64,000 nt of DNA from assembly GCF_030409555.1 (NCBI RefSeq), contig NZ_JAUFPU010000018.1, forward strand, positions 1 through 64,000. Direction: 5' to 3'. The stretch comes from Chitinimonas viridis (GTDB lineage: Bacteria; Pseudomonadota; Gammaproteobacteria; Burkholderiales; Chitinimonadaceae). This document shows, piece by piece, positions 1 to 8,646 of this stretch (its first letter is position 1; every line of letters starts with the position of its first letter). A model generated the notes under the pieces. That model had not been told where the DNA came from, searched no databases, and saw only the letters and a list, made by a program, of their open reading frames with translations. Made by a program: the position numbers and the translations under genes.

Positions 1-617
<617 letters not shown>

Positions 618-1025
618 GCGGTTGCTCCATCCATATCTGTAGGTTGGGCGAGGTAGCCGAATACATTGCCCGGCTGGCTTATGGGCTGCACCACCCCTCG
701 CGGCGATAGCGGTGCACTCTCGTGAGGAGGCTTGCGCCGGCCTGGAGCCCTATCCCGGCCCCATGCAGCCGATCAAGGCCAAAAACAATACCGGTATTAT
801 CAAAACATCTCTTACTGGTTATGCATGGTTACATTATGGTATTAGATCAGCACAATTCAATAATGACAATGTCAACCCATGGCTAACCACGCTGTGCCGG
901 AATCCCCACACCATTCGTCCTGCCCCTTTACGCTTCATCGCAATCATTTGACGCGATCACCCCCACTCGAAGACCGTACGTGGCTGCCCCGAAAGGCAAG
1001 CCAGCTTCCAACCCATGGAGAACCC
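618..1025. other. Divergent intergenic region with GC-rich leader hairpin
   Basis: This 408-bp stretch separates the leftward chitin-binding gene from the rightward peptidase gene and should carry promoters for both. The leftward leader has a GC-rich inverted repeat (gcacc...ggtgc, about 690-717). I compared it with c-di-GMP riboswitches because chitin-related genes often carry them, but the conserved GGCAAACC and GCAAAGCC blocks are not both present. An AT-rich tract lies at 781-870. No further gene is seen. Confidence 0.5.
787..798. promoter_or_regulatory. 12-bp perfect palindrome, possible operator
   Basis: AATACCGGTATT is a perfect palindrome in the AT-rich part of the divergent intergenic region, where a regulator of the chitin-binding gene or the peptidase gene could bind. 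The regulator is unknown. Confidence 0.3.
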
Positions 1026-3473
1026 ATGCAACGTTCCACCCCGATCTCATTGGCCCTGCTGTGCGCAGCCTTGCTGCCCGGCAGCATGGCCCTGGCCGAC
1101 ACCCACTACCAGACGCCACCTGCCGAGCTGCAGGCGCTGGTCGATGCACCGCGCGGCCCTCTGTTCAACCTTGGCCCCAAACGCAGCACCGCCCTGCTGG
1201 TAGGCATGGCAGCCCTGCCCAGCATTAGCGCCGTGGCACAGCCAGAGTTGCGCCTGGCCGGGCTGCGCATCAACCCCCGCATGCGCGCCGCCAGCCGGTT
1301 TGATTTTGGTAACGGCCTGAGCCTGCTGGATGTGGGCACGGGCCAGCAGCGGCCAGTACAAGGCTTGCCGGTCGATCCGCGCATCGCCGATATCGCCTGG
1401 TCATCCGATGAGCGCTGGGTGGCATTCAGCCGCTGGGGTGACAACGGCGTTGAACTGTGGCTGCTGGATGTGGCCCAGGGTCAGGCCCGCCGCCTGATCA
1501 AAGAGCACCTGAACGCCATCGCCGGTAACGGGTTCGGCTGGCTGGGCGGCAACAAGCAGTTGCTGGTCAGGCTGGCTCCGCAGGATCCGGCCGCCGCCCC
1601 CGTCGCCTCAAGCGTGCCAGCCGGGCCCAATACACAGCAGACGGCCGGCGGCCAGACCTCGCAGACCCGCACCTATGCCGACATGCTCAAGAACCCGGCC
1701 GATGCAGCGCAACTGGAATGGCAGTTGCAAACCCAGATCGCCCTGGTAGGCACGGATGGCAAACTGAGCCGGGTGGGCAAACCCGCTACCGTCATCGGCC
1801 TGCAGGGCTCGCCCGATGGCAAATACCTGCTGCTGGGCGTGCTGCGCCAACCCTATTCCTATCTGGTCCCGGTATCGCGCTTCCCACGTGCCACCCAGGT
1901 GTGGGATACCCAGGGCAAGCTGATCAAGACGCTGGCAGAACAGCCCCTGCTGGAGCGCCTGCCCAGCGGCAACGATGCCGTTCAACCCGGCCCGCGCGAC
2001 TTTGCCTGGCGCGATGATGCACCTGCCACCGTACACTGGACCGAGGCCCAGGACGGCGGCGATCCTAATCGGGAAGCCAAGGTGCGCGACTCGCTGTTCC
2101 AGCAGGCGGCACCGTTCGACCAGCCGGCCACGCGCCTGCTGGATGTCGCCGCACGGGTAGACGACATCCGTTGGGGCCGTGATGATCTGGCCCTGGTCAC
2201 CGAAGGCTGGTGGAAGAGTCGCGACACCCGCACCTGGCGCATCCAGCCGGGCAAACCGACTGCAGCGGCCGAGCTCATCGTGTCGCGCAAGTCAGAAGAC
2301 CGCTACAGCGACCCCGGCACCCCGCTGACCCGCCTCAACAGCTACGGCCGGCCCGTGCTGCAAACCGGCAAGGACGGCAACACCCTGCTACTGGCCGGTG
2401 AAGGCGCCAGCCCGGAAGGCGACCGCCCCTTCCTGGATCGCTTCCACCTGGACAGCAAGCAGACCGAACGCCTGTGGCGCTCCGAAGCACCGTACTACGA
2501 ACGCACCGTGGCCGTACTGGATGATGAAGGCCAGCGGCTGGTGACCAGCCGCGAGGCCGTGGACGAGCGCCCCAACTACTATCTGCGCGATCTGGTACGC
2601 CGGATTGCCCCGCGTGCGCTGACGCAATTCCCACACCCCTACCCGCAGTTCAAGGGCATGCAGAAGGAGCTAATACGCTACAAGCGGGCCGATGGCGTGG
2701 ACCTGACGGCCACCCTGTATCTGCCAGCCGGCTACGACCCCAAGCGTGACGGCCCCCGCCCCATGCTGATGTGGGCCTACCCGCAGGAGTTCAAATCGGC
2801 CAAGGCAGCCAGCCAGGTGACCGACTCCCCCTACCGCTTCAACCGCATCAGCCTGGGTGGCCCCCTGGTCATGTTGGCCCGTGGCTACACCGTGCTGGAC
2901 GACCCGGCCATGCCCATCATAGGCGAAGGCGACAAGGAGCCGAACGACAGCTACCTGCAGCAACTGACCCAAAGCGCCCAGGCCGCCGTCGACGAAGTCG
3001 TCAAACGCGGCGTAGCCGACCGTGAGCGCATTGCCGTCGGTGGCCACAGCTATGGCGCCTTCATGACCGCCAACCTGCTGGCGCATACCCGGTTGTTCCG
3101 CGCCGGTATCGCCCGCTCCGGCGCCTACAACCGCACGCTGACACCATTCGGCTTTCAGGCCGAAGACCGCAACTTCTGGCAGGCGCAGGGCGTGTACCAA
3201 ACCATGTCGCCGTTCAACCATGCCGACAAGATCAAGGATGCCCTACTGATCATCCACGGCGAAGTCGACAACAACCCTGGCACCTTCCCCATCCAGAGCG
3301 AGCGGCTATACCAGGCACTGCAAGGCCTGGGCGGCACCGCCAGGCTGGTCATGCTGCCGCATGAAAGCCACGGCTACCGCGCCCGCGAATCGCTGATGCA
3401 TATGCTGTGGGAGCAGGACCGCTGGCTGGAAACCTACGTCACCCAGGCCAAGCCCAGAGCCGCTGGCAAGTAG
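1026..3473 (+). CDS. Exported S9 family (prolyl oligopeptidase-type) peptidase
   Basis: Serine peptidase of the S9 family, most like glutamyl-endopeptidase/acylaminoacyl-peptidase homologues of about 800 residues. I chose the ATG at 1026 because GGAG sits 5 bases upstream and a clear signal peptide follows (hydrophobic LALLCAALL core, cleavage near ALA-D). The N-terminal two thirds is the beta-propeller-like region; the C-terminal third is the alpha/beta-hydrolase domain. The expected triad is visible: Ser675 in GGHSYGAF, Asp748 in GEVDNN and His782 in ESHGY. It therefore probably acts in the periplasm or outside the cell on peptides. It is monocistronic, followed at once by a terminator. Confidence 0.9.
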   Translation: MQRSTPISLALLCAALLPGSMALADTHYQTPPAELQALVDAPRGPLFNLGPKRSTALLVGMAALPSISAVAQPELRLAGLRINPRMRAASRFDFGNGLSLLDVGTGQQRPVQGLPVDPRIADIAWSSDERWVAFSRWGDNGVELWLLDVAQGQARRLIKEHLNAIAGNGFGWLGGNKQLLVRLAPQDPAAAPVASSVPAGPNTQQTAGGQTSQTRTYADMLKNPADAAQLEWQLQTQIALVGTDGKLSRVGKPATVIGLQGSPDGKYLLLGVLRQPYSYLVPVSRFPRATQVWDTQGKLIKTLAEQPLLERLPSGNDAVQPGPRDFAWRDDAPATVHWTEAQDGGDPNREAKVRDSLFQQAAPFDQPATRLLDVAARVDDIRWGRDDLALVTEGWWKSRDTRTWRIQPGKPTAAAELIVSRKSEDRYSDPGTPLTRLNSYGRPVLQTGKDGNTLLLAGEGASPEGDRPFLDRFHLDSKQTERLWRSEAPYYERTVAVLDDEGQRLVTSREAVDERPNYYLRDLVRRIAPRALTQFPHPYPQFKGMQKELIRYKRADGVDLTATLYLPAGYDPKRDGPRPMLMWAYPQEFKSAKAASQVTDSPYRFNRISLGGPLVMLARGYTVLDDPAMPIIGEGDKEPNDSYLQQLTQSAQAAVDEVVKRGVADRERIAVGGHSYGAFMTANLLAHTRLFRAGIARSGAYNRTLTPFGFQAEDRNFWQAQGVYQTMSPFNHADKIKDALLIIHGEVDNNPGTFPIQSERLYQALQGLGGTARLVMLPHESHGYRARESLMHMLWEQDRWLETYVTQAKPRAAGK

Positions 3474-3483
3474 GCAGGCAAAG

Positions 3484-3511
3484 GGCCACTCAATGCGAGT
3501 GGCCTTTTTTT
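3484..3511 (+). terminator. Rho-independent terminator after the S9 peptidase gene
   Basis: A 7-bp stem GGCCACT/AGTGGCC with a 7-base loop is followed by seven T residues, 10 bases after the stop codon. Confidence 0.9.
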
Positions 3512-3613
3512 GACCAGTGCCTTGTGGGTTAACCAGTGCTATCACCAATTACCCAGGCCGACTGATATGCTTGCCAACTCGACCCATACGCGCATAAGAC
3601 GCTGGATAGCAAC

Positions 3614-4393
3614 ATGCACTGGATACTCCAAGATGGCTTTCTCTCCGAAACCGGCTGGCAGGCCTTGATCGCCACGCTGACACGATTCGGCCTCACCTAC
3701 TCCGTGCATGCCGTCACCCCAAAAACCGGGGTGTTGTTACCCTCACCCATGCTTGAGCACAAGCATGTCATTTGTATCGGTTCTTACTCCATGCGCCACG
3801 CTGCCCGCAGCAATGGATGGTGGCCCGGTGTTTTCGACCTGTATGCACAGGACTTTGAACAGCAGCGCCTGCACTGGGGTGCTCATATGCTGAACTACCA
3901 CTCGGTAGTGAGTACCGTAGAGCAGGCCCGCTTCAACGGGGAGCACATGTTCGTCAGACCTATACAAGACTCCAAGGTGTTTTCAGGCAAAGTATTTAGC
4001 TCTGCGGCATTTCACGCCTGGCAAAGCGCCATTTGCGATCCCCACGCAAGCCGCAACGATAGCCTGACACCTCAAACCGAGATACAGCTGTCCAAGCCCG
4101 TTGAGATCTACGCCGAGTATCGCTTCTGGATACTCAAAGGCGAGATCATCACGCAGTCGCTCTACAAACGCGGCAACCAAGTGTTCTACACCAGCGATGT
4201 CGATGAGCGGGTTGCCGCATTCGTCCGTGCTCGCATCCTCGAATGGTCGCCCCATGAAGCCTTTGTGATAGACGCCTGCGATACAGCCGATGGTATCCGT
4301 ATCGTCGAGATCAACACCCTGAATTCATCCGGCTTCTATGCCGCCGATGTACAGCGACTCGTCTTGGCGCTGGAGGCTGCATACGCCCAGTAA
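3614..4393 (+). CDS. ATP-grasp domain protein, R2K clade-type
   Basis: A 259-residue protein resembling the small orphan ATP-grasp enzymes of the R2K group (formerly DUF4343). C-terminal signatures are a beta-strand EYRFWILKGEI, an acidic/Asn metal-binding end VEINTLNSSGF, and basic residues in between. ATP-grasp enzymes ligate a carboxylate to an amine or thiol through an acyl-phosphate, and R2K members are predicted to act on peptides or in conflict and natural-product contexts. There is no partner gene: the downstream genes point the other way. No clear Shine-Dalgarno precedes the ATG at 3614. The substrate is unknown. Confidence 0.7.
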   Translation: MHWILQDGFLSETGWQALIATLTRFGLTYSVHAVTPKTGVLLPSPMLEHKHVICIGSYSMRHAARSNGWWPGVFDLYAQDFEQQRLHWGAHMLNYHSVVSTVEQARFNGEHMFVRPIQDSKVFSGKVFSSAAFHAWQSAICDPHASRNDSLTPQTEIQLSKPVEIYAEYRFWILKGEIITQSLYKRGNQVFYTSDVDERVAAFVRARILEWSPHEAFVIDACDTADGIRIVEINTLNSSGFYAADVQRLVLALEAAYAQ

Positions 4394-4483
4394 TAAGCAG
4401 AATTGCCCCACCGGGCATGGCCTTGCGAGCTTGCCACGCTATTTGCACAGCCCATAATGGAAGTCAGCGCTCGCAGACCAGAT

Positions 4484-5083
4484 TCAGCGTCGTGCTGACC
4501 CCGCATACCGGTAATGCCCCGTAATGGGATAGCGAAAGAGAATATCGTCCTCCACCGGCCCGGCCCCGATATTGTGAATGATCTTGGGCCGCTTGCTGCC
4601 GCCGACCCGTTGGTCAGAGACGATGCCGATATGCGGCAGATTGCCGGGCAGGCGCCATGTCACCAAGTCGCCAGGCGCGTAGCTGGTCGGCTCCTGGCTC
4701 ACTGGCAAGGCTGCGCCGGCGCGTGTCATGAAGGTCTGGATATTGGGTACGCGGCGATGATCGATATTGCGGTCTGGCGCGCGCATGCCCCATAGCTTGG
4801 GATAGGCCCCAAAATGCCGGGTCATGTCCTCGTGTATCAGTACCTGTAGATCCACGCCCTGCTTGCGATAGGCACGTATCACCAAGTCGGTGCAGACACC
4901 CCGGTTGTCGGCCACATCGCCCATGGGGTAGGCAATACGCTGGTAGGCACCGTCATAGACTTCATGCTGCTGAGTACGGGCTCGCGCCGCCGCGACCAGC
5001 TTGTCCGCAAAAGTGGCTGCCCATGCCATCGAGGCATAGGGCAGCAACAGCGCGACAACAACGATGGATGGCAAGACCTTCAT
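4484..5083 (-). CDS. DUF1287 domain periplasmic protein (NlpC/P60-like fold)
   Basis: A 199-residue exported protein with an N-terminal signal peptide (VVVALLLPYASMAWA). The rest matches the DUF1287 family: NRGVCTD, carrying the putative nucleophilic Cys, GVDLQVLIHEDM, RNIDHRRVPN, and GDLVTWRLPGNLPHIGIV with the putative His. The order Cys...His resembles NlpC/P60 papain-like amidases, so an envelope peptidase or amidase role is plausible but untested. It stands alone, about 60 bp downstream of prfH on the same strand. Confidence 0.8.
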   Translation of the reverse strand: MKVLPSIVVVALLLPYASMAWAATFADKLVAAARARTQQHEVYDGAYQRIAYPMGDVADNRGVCTDLVIRAYRKQGVDLQVLIHEDMTRHFGAYPKLWGMRAPDRNIDHRRVPNIQTFMTRAGAALPVSQEPTSYAPGDLVTWRLPGNLPHIGIVSDQRVGGSKRPKIIHNIGAGPVEDDILFRYPITGHYRYAGSARR

Positions 5084-5144
5084 GGATCACCCGCTTTATC
5101 AAAGAAAGTGGAATCCGGGCTGGCCTCAGCCAGGCCGGATTCCA

Positions 5145-5765
5145 CTACGGCATGACTGCCTGGAAGCGCTCTCCTGCAAAGACCCGCTTAGGGCTACCGC
5201 GTTCAATCTGATAGTGCTGCATGCGTCGCTCAGACCGCAATGCTGCCATACCTGTCGACTGCCGCATGGCCAGCTTGTGGGCCAGCAGGCAGGCCGCCAG
5301 CCGCTTGTTGGCATGCTGACTGCGCTCGGTCTGCACCCTGACACTGAGGCCGGTGGCGACATGAGTGGCCCGCACCGCCGACTCGGTCTTGTTGACGTGC
5401 TGTCCGCCCGGCCCCGATGCACGCAAGGTTTCGTAGCGTATTTCGCTGGCCAGCGCGTTGGCTGGCATGGCGCAGCGGCTTACTCCGATAAACCAGTTCT
5501 TGCGCAGATGGCGTGGCCGATAGGGGCTGGCGCAGGTCCATTGCAGAGTGCCCTCCCATTGCTGGGCCAGCTCGGCCTCGGCCTCACCCTCCAGGCTGAT
5601 CAATATCGAGCGGTAAGTCCCGGCCTGGTCTCCTGGTTCCTGCTCAAGGATGTCAGTTACCACCCGGCTTTGCTCGGCCTCGTCTTGCAGGCGCTGCAGC
5701 GCCTTGGCCACCGCCAGGCAGCATTCATCGGGCCCCTGGCCCGCAGATAGTTGTAGCAAGATCAA
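5145..5765 (-). CDS. prfH: Peptide chain release factor H
   Basis: RF2-related factor of the PrfH family. The GGQ peptidyl-hydrolysis motif is present as [16 protein letters not shown], with the Lys/Arg-rich C-terminal tail that enters the ribosome. The codon-recognition domain of RF1/RF2 is absent, as usual for PrfH (about 205 residues). The best start is TTG at 5765 ([14 protein letters not shown]), with GGGGAG 8 bases upstream and a 4-base TTGA overlap with the rtcB stop; a GTG at 5774 is the alternative. PrfH is known to release nascent peptide from ribosomes damaged in the 16S rRNA decoding centre, after which RtcB reseals the RNA. The overlap suggests coupled synthesis of the two. Confidence 0.92.
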   Translation of the reverse strand: MILLQLSAGQGPDECCLAVAKALQRLQDEAEQSRVVTDILEQEPGDQAGTYRSILISLEGEAEAELAQQWEGTLQWTCASPYRPRHLRKNWFIGVSRCAMPANALASEIRYETLRASGPGGQHVNKTESAVRATHVATGLSVRVQTERSQHANKRLAACLLAHKLAMRQSTGMAALRSERRMQHYQIERGSPKRVFAGERFQAVMP

Positions 5766-6901
5766 TCGCAGCACTCCCCACGGGTCTTGTAGGTCAGTAC
5801 CGGCTTCAGGCGAGCCACCACTTGCAGCAAGCCTGCCCCCGCCAGGACGGCAACGATATTGTCTATCGGCTTGTAGGCCTCGGGCGCTTCCTCGTAGATC
5901 AGCTCCCGGTCGGCGCAGATCACATGGCTACCCAGGCGTGTACGGCTCAGCTGGGCGTAGCTATAACGCTTGAGCAGCCTGTCCTTGCACTCGCTGCGCA
6001 TCCACTTGCGGCCCGCGCCATGGGCCAAGGAATACAGGCTGACCGCACTGGGCAGGGGCTGCACCAGGTAGCTGTAGTCCCCACGGGAGCCGGGAATGAC
6101 GACGGCACCACGGTCCGCCGGGGTCGCGCCCTTGCGGTGCATCCAGCCATCCTGCTGGCTTACCTGCGCACGGCATACCATGTTGTGGGTGATATCCAGC
6201 AGTTGCTCGCCCTCGGCGTGCAATCGCGCCAGTATGCGCCGTGCGATCAGTTGCCGATTGGCCTCGGCAAACAGCACAGCCCTGTCGTGCGCCTGCAGAT
6301 AGCCGCGCGCCGCCGCGGAGTCGGCCACCAAGCCGCTGTGGCCATGCTGGTCTATATGCTGGCGCAGGATATGCTGGCCCAAGCCGCGCGAACCACTGTG
6401 TACCAGCAGTTGCAGCACGCCTTTCTGCAGCTTCAGTTGCGCCAGGGCGGCTGGGTCGTACACCTCGTCCACCCGTTGCAGCTCGGCAAAATGGTTACCG
6501 CCACCTATGGTGCCCAGCGCCTGCTGAAAGCCCATGTCGGCGGGCACCAAGGCCGCAACGGCGGCCTGCCAGCTGTCATCGAGCGGGCCATCGATATTGC
6601 CCAGCTTCTTCTCCAGCTTGCCGATACTGGCCTTGCTGGCATCGATATCGGTCTGCCATAGCGCCATGCCGCAGCCTATGTCCCCGCCGATCAAGGCAGG
6701 GTACAGATGCTCGGCCGCAAAGAAGGCCGCGCCGACAGGATAACCACGACCGGGATGCAGGTCGGGCATGCCGGCCACCAGGCTCATGCCTGGGAGTTTT
6801 GCCGTGTTGTGTAATTGCTGGATCGCATCGCCTTCGATCCAAGTGTCTTCCGCCGCGATCAAGGTGACGCGGTCAGACAGATTCTGAACGTAATTGCCCA
6901 T
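5762..6901 (-). CDS. rtcB: RNA ligase RtcB (RtcB2/PrfH-associated type)
   Basis: A 379-residue GTP-dependent RNA ligase of the RtcB family. Manganese and guanylate-site motifs are visible: [46 protein letters not shown] and the [12 protein letters not shown] block with the guanylylated His. RtcB joins 2',3'-cyclic phosphate or 3'-phosphate ends to 5'-OH ends. The overlap with prfH marks this as the rRNA-repair pair rather than the RtcA/RtcR RNA-repair operon of E. coli; no sigma54 regulator is nearby. GGAA lies upstream of the ATG. A 13-codon ORF precedes it by about 100 bases and may affect its expression. Confidence 0.93.
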   Translation of the reverse strand: MGNYVQNLSDRVTLIAAEDTWIEGDAIQQLHNTAKLPGMSLVAGMPDLHPGRGYPVGAAFFAAEHLYPALIGGDIGCGMALWQTDIDASKASIGKLEKKLGNIDGPLDDSWQAAVAALVPADMGFQQALGTIGGGNHFAELQRVDEVYDPAALAQLKLQKGVLQLLVHSGSRGLGQHILRQHIDQHGHSGLVADSAAARGYLQAHDRAVLFAEANRQLIARRILARLHAEGEQLLDITHNMVCRAQVSQQDGWMHRKGATPADRGAVVIPGSRGDYSYLVQPLPSAVSLYSLAHGAGRKWMRSECKDRLLKRYSYAQLSRTRLGSHVICADRELIYEEAPEAYKPIDNIVAVLAGAGLLQVVARLKPVLTYKTRGECCD

Positions 6902-6997
6902 CGTATTTCCATACCAGATTTTTAAGAACGCTGATTTGGCAGGCCGGAGCCTGGGGCAATACGAGAGTGCAGCTAAAGCTGGGAGGTCTCGATCAAC

Positions 6998-7039
6998 CTA
7001 GACACGGGCACTGCAGAGGGGGGAAACAGTGTGTTGCAT
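6998..7039 (-). CDS. Putative 13-residue leader peptide upstream of rtcB-prfH
   Basis: ATG at 7039 with a strong Shine-Dalgarno (AAAGGAG, 8-9 bases upstream) opens a frame of 13 codons, MQHTVSPLCSARV, ending in TAG. It lies 96 bases before the rtcB start. Its ribosome-binding site is better than that of rtcB, which is typical of regulatory leader ORFs. No terminator hairpin with a T tract is visible between it and rtcB, so the mechanism is unknown. A similar 13-codon ORF precedes rsgA (18694-18735). Confidence 0.4.
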   Translation of the reverse strand: MQHTVSPLCSARV

Positions 7040-7291
7040 GGTGTTTTTCTCCTTTACAGTGAGGTTGATGAGTGAGGGATAAGCGCGGCAAATACTAGCA
7101 CTACAGCAAACCGTTTGGAAAGCGCCACCCGGTCTGCCCGTCGCGCCTCTGCTCGCGTCGGAGTAGCCGCGCTTGAGCGCCAGTGCCGCCCAATCGACGT
7201 TTTCCAGCGTGCGAGACCAGACCGGTGGCACGGGCCGTCGCCTACGGGTCGTCCCCATAGGCTTGGTTCCGCACGAAAGGGGCACGGCCAC
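7040..7291 (-). other. Intergenic leader region of rtcB-prfH
   Basis: This 252-bp stretch lies between the Pro-rich membrane protein gene and the leader ORF. No tRNA or convincing gene is seen. A promoter for the leader-rtcB-prfH unit probably lies near 7080-7120 (TTTGCT...TAGTAT on the minus strand), but the match is weak. Confidence 0.35.
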
Positions 7292-7990
7292 CTAAGGTCC
7301 GCAGCCGCCTGCCATAGGCACCACCGGCGTGCCACGGAAGGCCGCCGAACGCACCAGCGGCACGTTCACGCAGTACAGGCCCTTATTGGTATAGACGCGG
7401 GTCACACGGTTACCCCCCTCCTGCGTGGTCACCACATTCAGCACCACCAGCTCACCCAGTTCGCGTTCGAACACCCTGGCCATGGCGGTTTGCACAATAG
7501 GTGGCAGCTTGATCAGATTGTGCGGCAGTGGTTTAACCGGCAGCAACTGGCGGGCGGCATCTGCCTCTTGCCGCAGGGCAAGGTCGGTCGCGCCGGCGCT
7601 GCGCAAGGCGCGTTCAGTTAGGCTTTCATCCGGCGGCACCGCAAAGGGATCGGCAGTGATGGTCGTGGGTGCCGTTACCGGCGGCGGCGACGTTATGGCG
7701 GTTGTCGGTGGTGGTGGCTGCACTGGGGCGGCACGGGTCAGTGTCCGAGATGATCGGGTACTGGCTGGCCGGGGCGATGGTGCGGCGCGGGCTTGGGGCT
7801 CGGCACGGCTGCTGGGTGGTGTGGGTAGCCACAGCCATTGCATGGCAGGCCGGGGCCGTACCGTAGGCGGCTCGTCTGCCAGGCCAGCACGTCGCTGCTG
7901 CTGCATGATGGGCCAAACCCAGAATAGAACGATGTGCAGCCCCATTGATACACCCATCCCCACCCACATGGCGCGACGCCCATACCGCAT
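7292..7990 (-). CDS. Membrane-anchored Pro-rich hypothetical protein (TonB-like layout)
   Basis: A 232-residue protein with one N-terminal membrane segment (residues about 8-27, MGVSMGLHIVLFWVW), a long Pro/Thr/Ala-rich stretch (about 40-125), and a folded C-terminal part ending in VNVPLVRSAAFRGTPVVPMAG with two Cys residues. The layout recalls TonB-type periplasm-spanning proteins. I do not see the TonB C-terminal YP motif and no ExbBD genes are adjacent, so I do not call it TonB. GGGGGAAGC upstream of the ATG supports the start. Function unknown. Confidence 0.6.
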   Translation of the reverse strand: MRYGRRAMWVGMGVSMGLHIVLFWVWPIMQQQRRAGLADEPPTVRPRPAMQWLWLPTPPSSRAEPQARAAPSPRPASTRSSRTLTRAAPVQPPPPTTAITSPPPVTAPTTITADPFAVPPDESLTERALRSAGATDLALRQEADAARQLLPVKPLPHNLIKLPPIVQTAMARVFERELGELVVLNVVTTQEGGNRVTRVYTNKGLYCVNVPLVRSAAFRGTPVVPMAGGCGP

Positions 7991-8091
7991 GCTTCCCCCT
8001 ATAGACTTGTTATGCTGGCCTGTTGACCCAGACCCGGCTCAAGACGTTCCCCGCAGTGCTATCATTTCTGCCCCTCCATCAGGATACCGCC

Positions 8092-8571
8092 ATGTTCCAC
8101 ACCGCCGACCAGAGCCGCACGCCCAACTACGACGAGCTGGACCGCCAATTGGCCAGCCTGTTCGAGGGCGAGCGGGACTTTATCGCCAATGCGGCGCAGT
8201 TCTCCGCCTTCATCTATCAGACGCTGGATGCCCTCAACTGGGCGGGCTTCTATCTTGCGCGCGGTGACGAACTGGTACTGGGCCCTTTCCAGGGCAAGGT
8301 GGCCTGCGTGCGTATTCCCTTTGGCCGTGGTGTCTGTGGTACCGCCGCCCAGCAGCGGGAAACCATCGTGGTCGACGATGTCCATGCCTTCCCCGGCCAT
8401 ATCGCCTGCGATGCGGCTTCCAACGCCGAGATCGTCCTACCCGTCATCAAGGACGGCCGACTAGTGGGCGTCTTCGATATCGACAGCCCGGAAACCCACC
8501 GCTTCAGCGCCGCCGACAAGCTGGGGCTGGAAAAGCTGCTGGCCCGCTTTGTGGCCGCCACCGACCTGTAA
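8092..8571 (+). CDS. msrC: Free methionine-(R)-sulfoxide reductase (GAF domain)
   Basis: A 159-residue single-GAF protein of the fRMsr (YebR/MsrC) family, which reduces free methionine-R-sulfoxide in the cytoplasm. The three redox-relevant Cys positions are visible in VACVRIPFGRGVCG and GHIACDAASNAEIV, followed by the conserved LVGVFDIDSP. The ATG at 8092 has AGGA 7 bases upstream; the longer upstream frame has no support. The family length is about 160, so the gene is complete. It is monocistronic, with a strong terminator downstream. Confidence 0.9.
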   Translation: MFHTADQSRTPNYDELDRQLASLFEGERDFIANAAQFSAFIYQTLDALNWAGFYLARGDELVLGPFQGKVACVRIPFGRGVCGTAAQQRETIVVDDVHAFPGHIACDAASNAEIVLPVIKDGRLVGVFDIDSPETHRFSAADKLGLEKLLARFVAATDL

Positions 8572-8578
8572 GCGCAAA

Positions 8579-8620
8579 AACAAACAGCCCCGCAAAATTT
8601 TTTGCGGGGCTGTTTGTTTG
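8579..8620. terminator. Strong bidirectional terminator between msrC and mltD
   Basis: A 13-bp perfect stem CAAACAGCCCCGC/GCGGGGCTGTTTG (8581-8593, 8604-8616) has an A/T-rich loop and A- and T-rich flanks. It lies between two convergent genes and can serve both. Confidence 0.9.
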
Positions 8621-8646
8621 GCACAGGCCTGCCCAATACGGGACTA

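Noticed and set aside
618-780. c-di-GMP (GEMM) riboswitch before the chitin-binding gene
   Set aside because: The GCGCAAGCCTCC stretch recalls part of the motif, but the conserved GGCAAACC block and the full pairing pattern are missing.
7292-7990. TonB protein
   Set aside because: Only the N-terminal anchor and Pro-rich stretch resemble TonB; no C-terminal YP motif and no exbB/exbD nearby.
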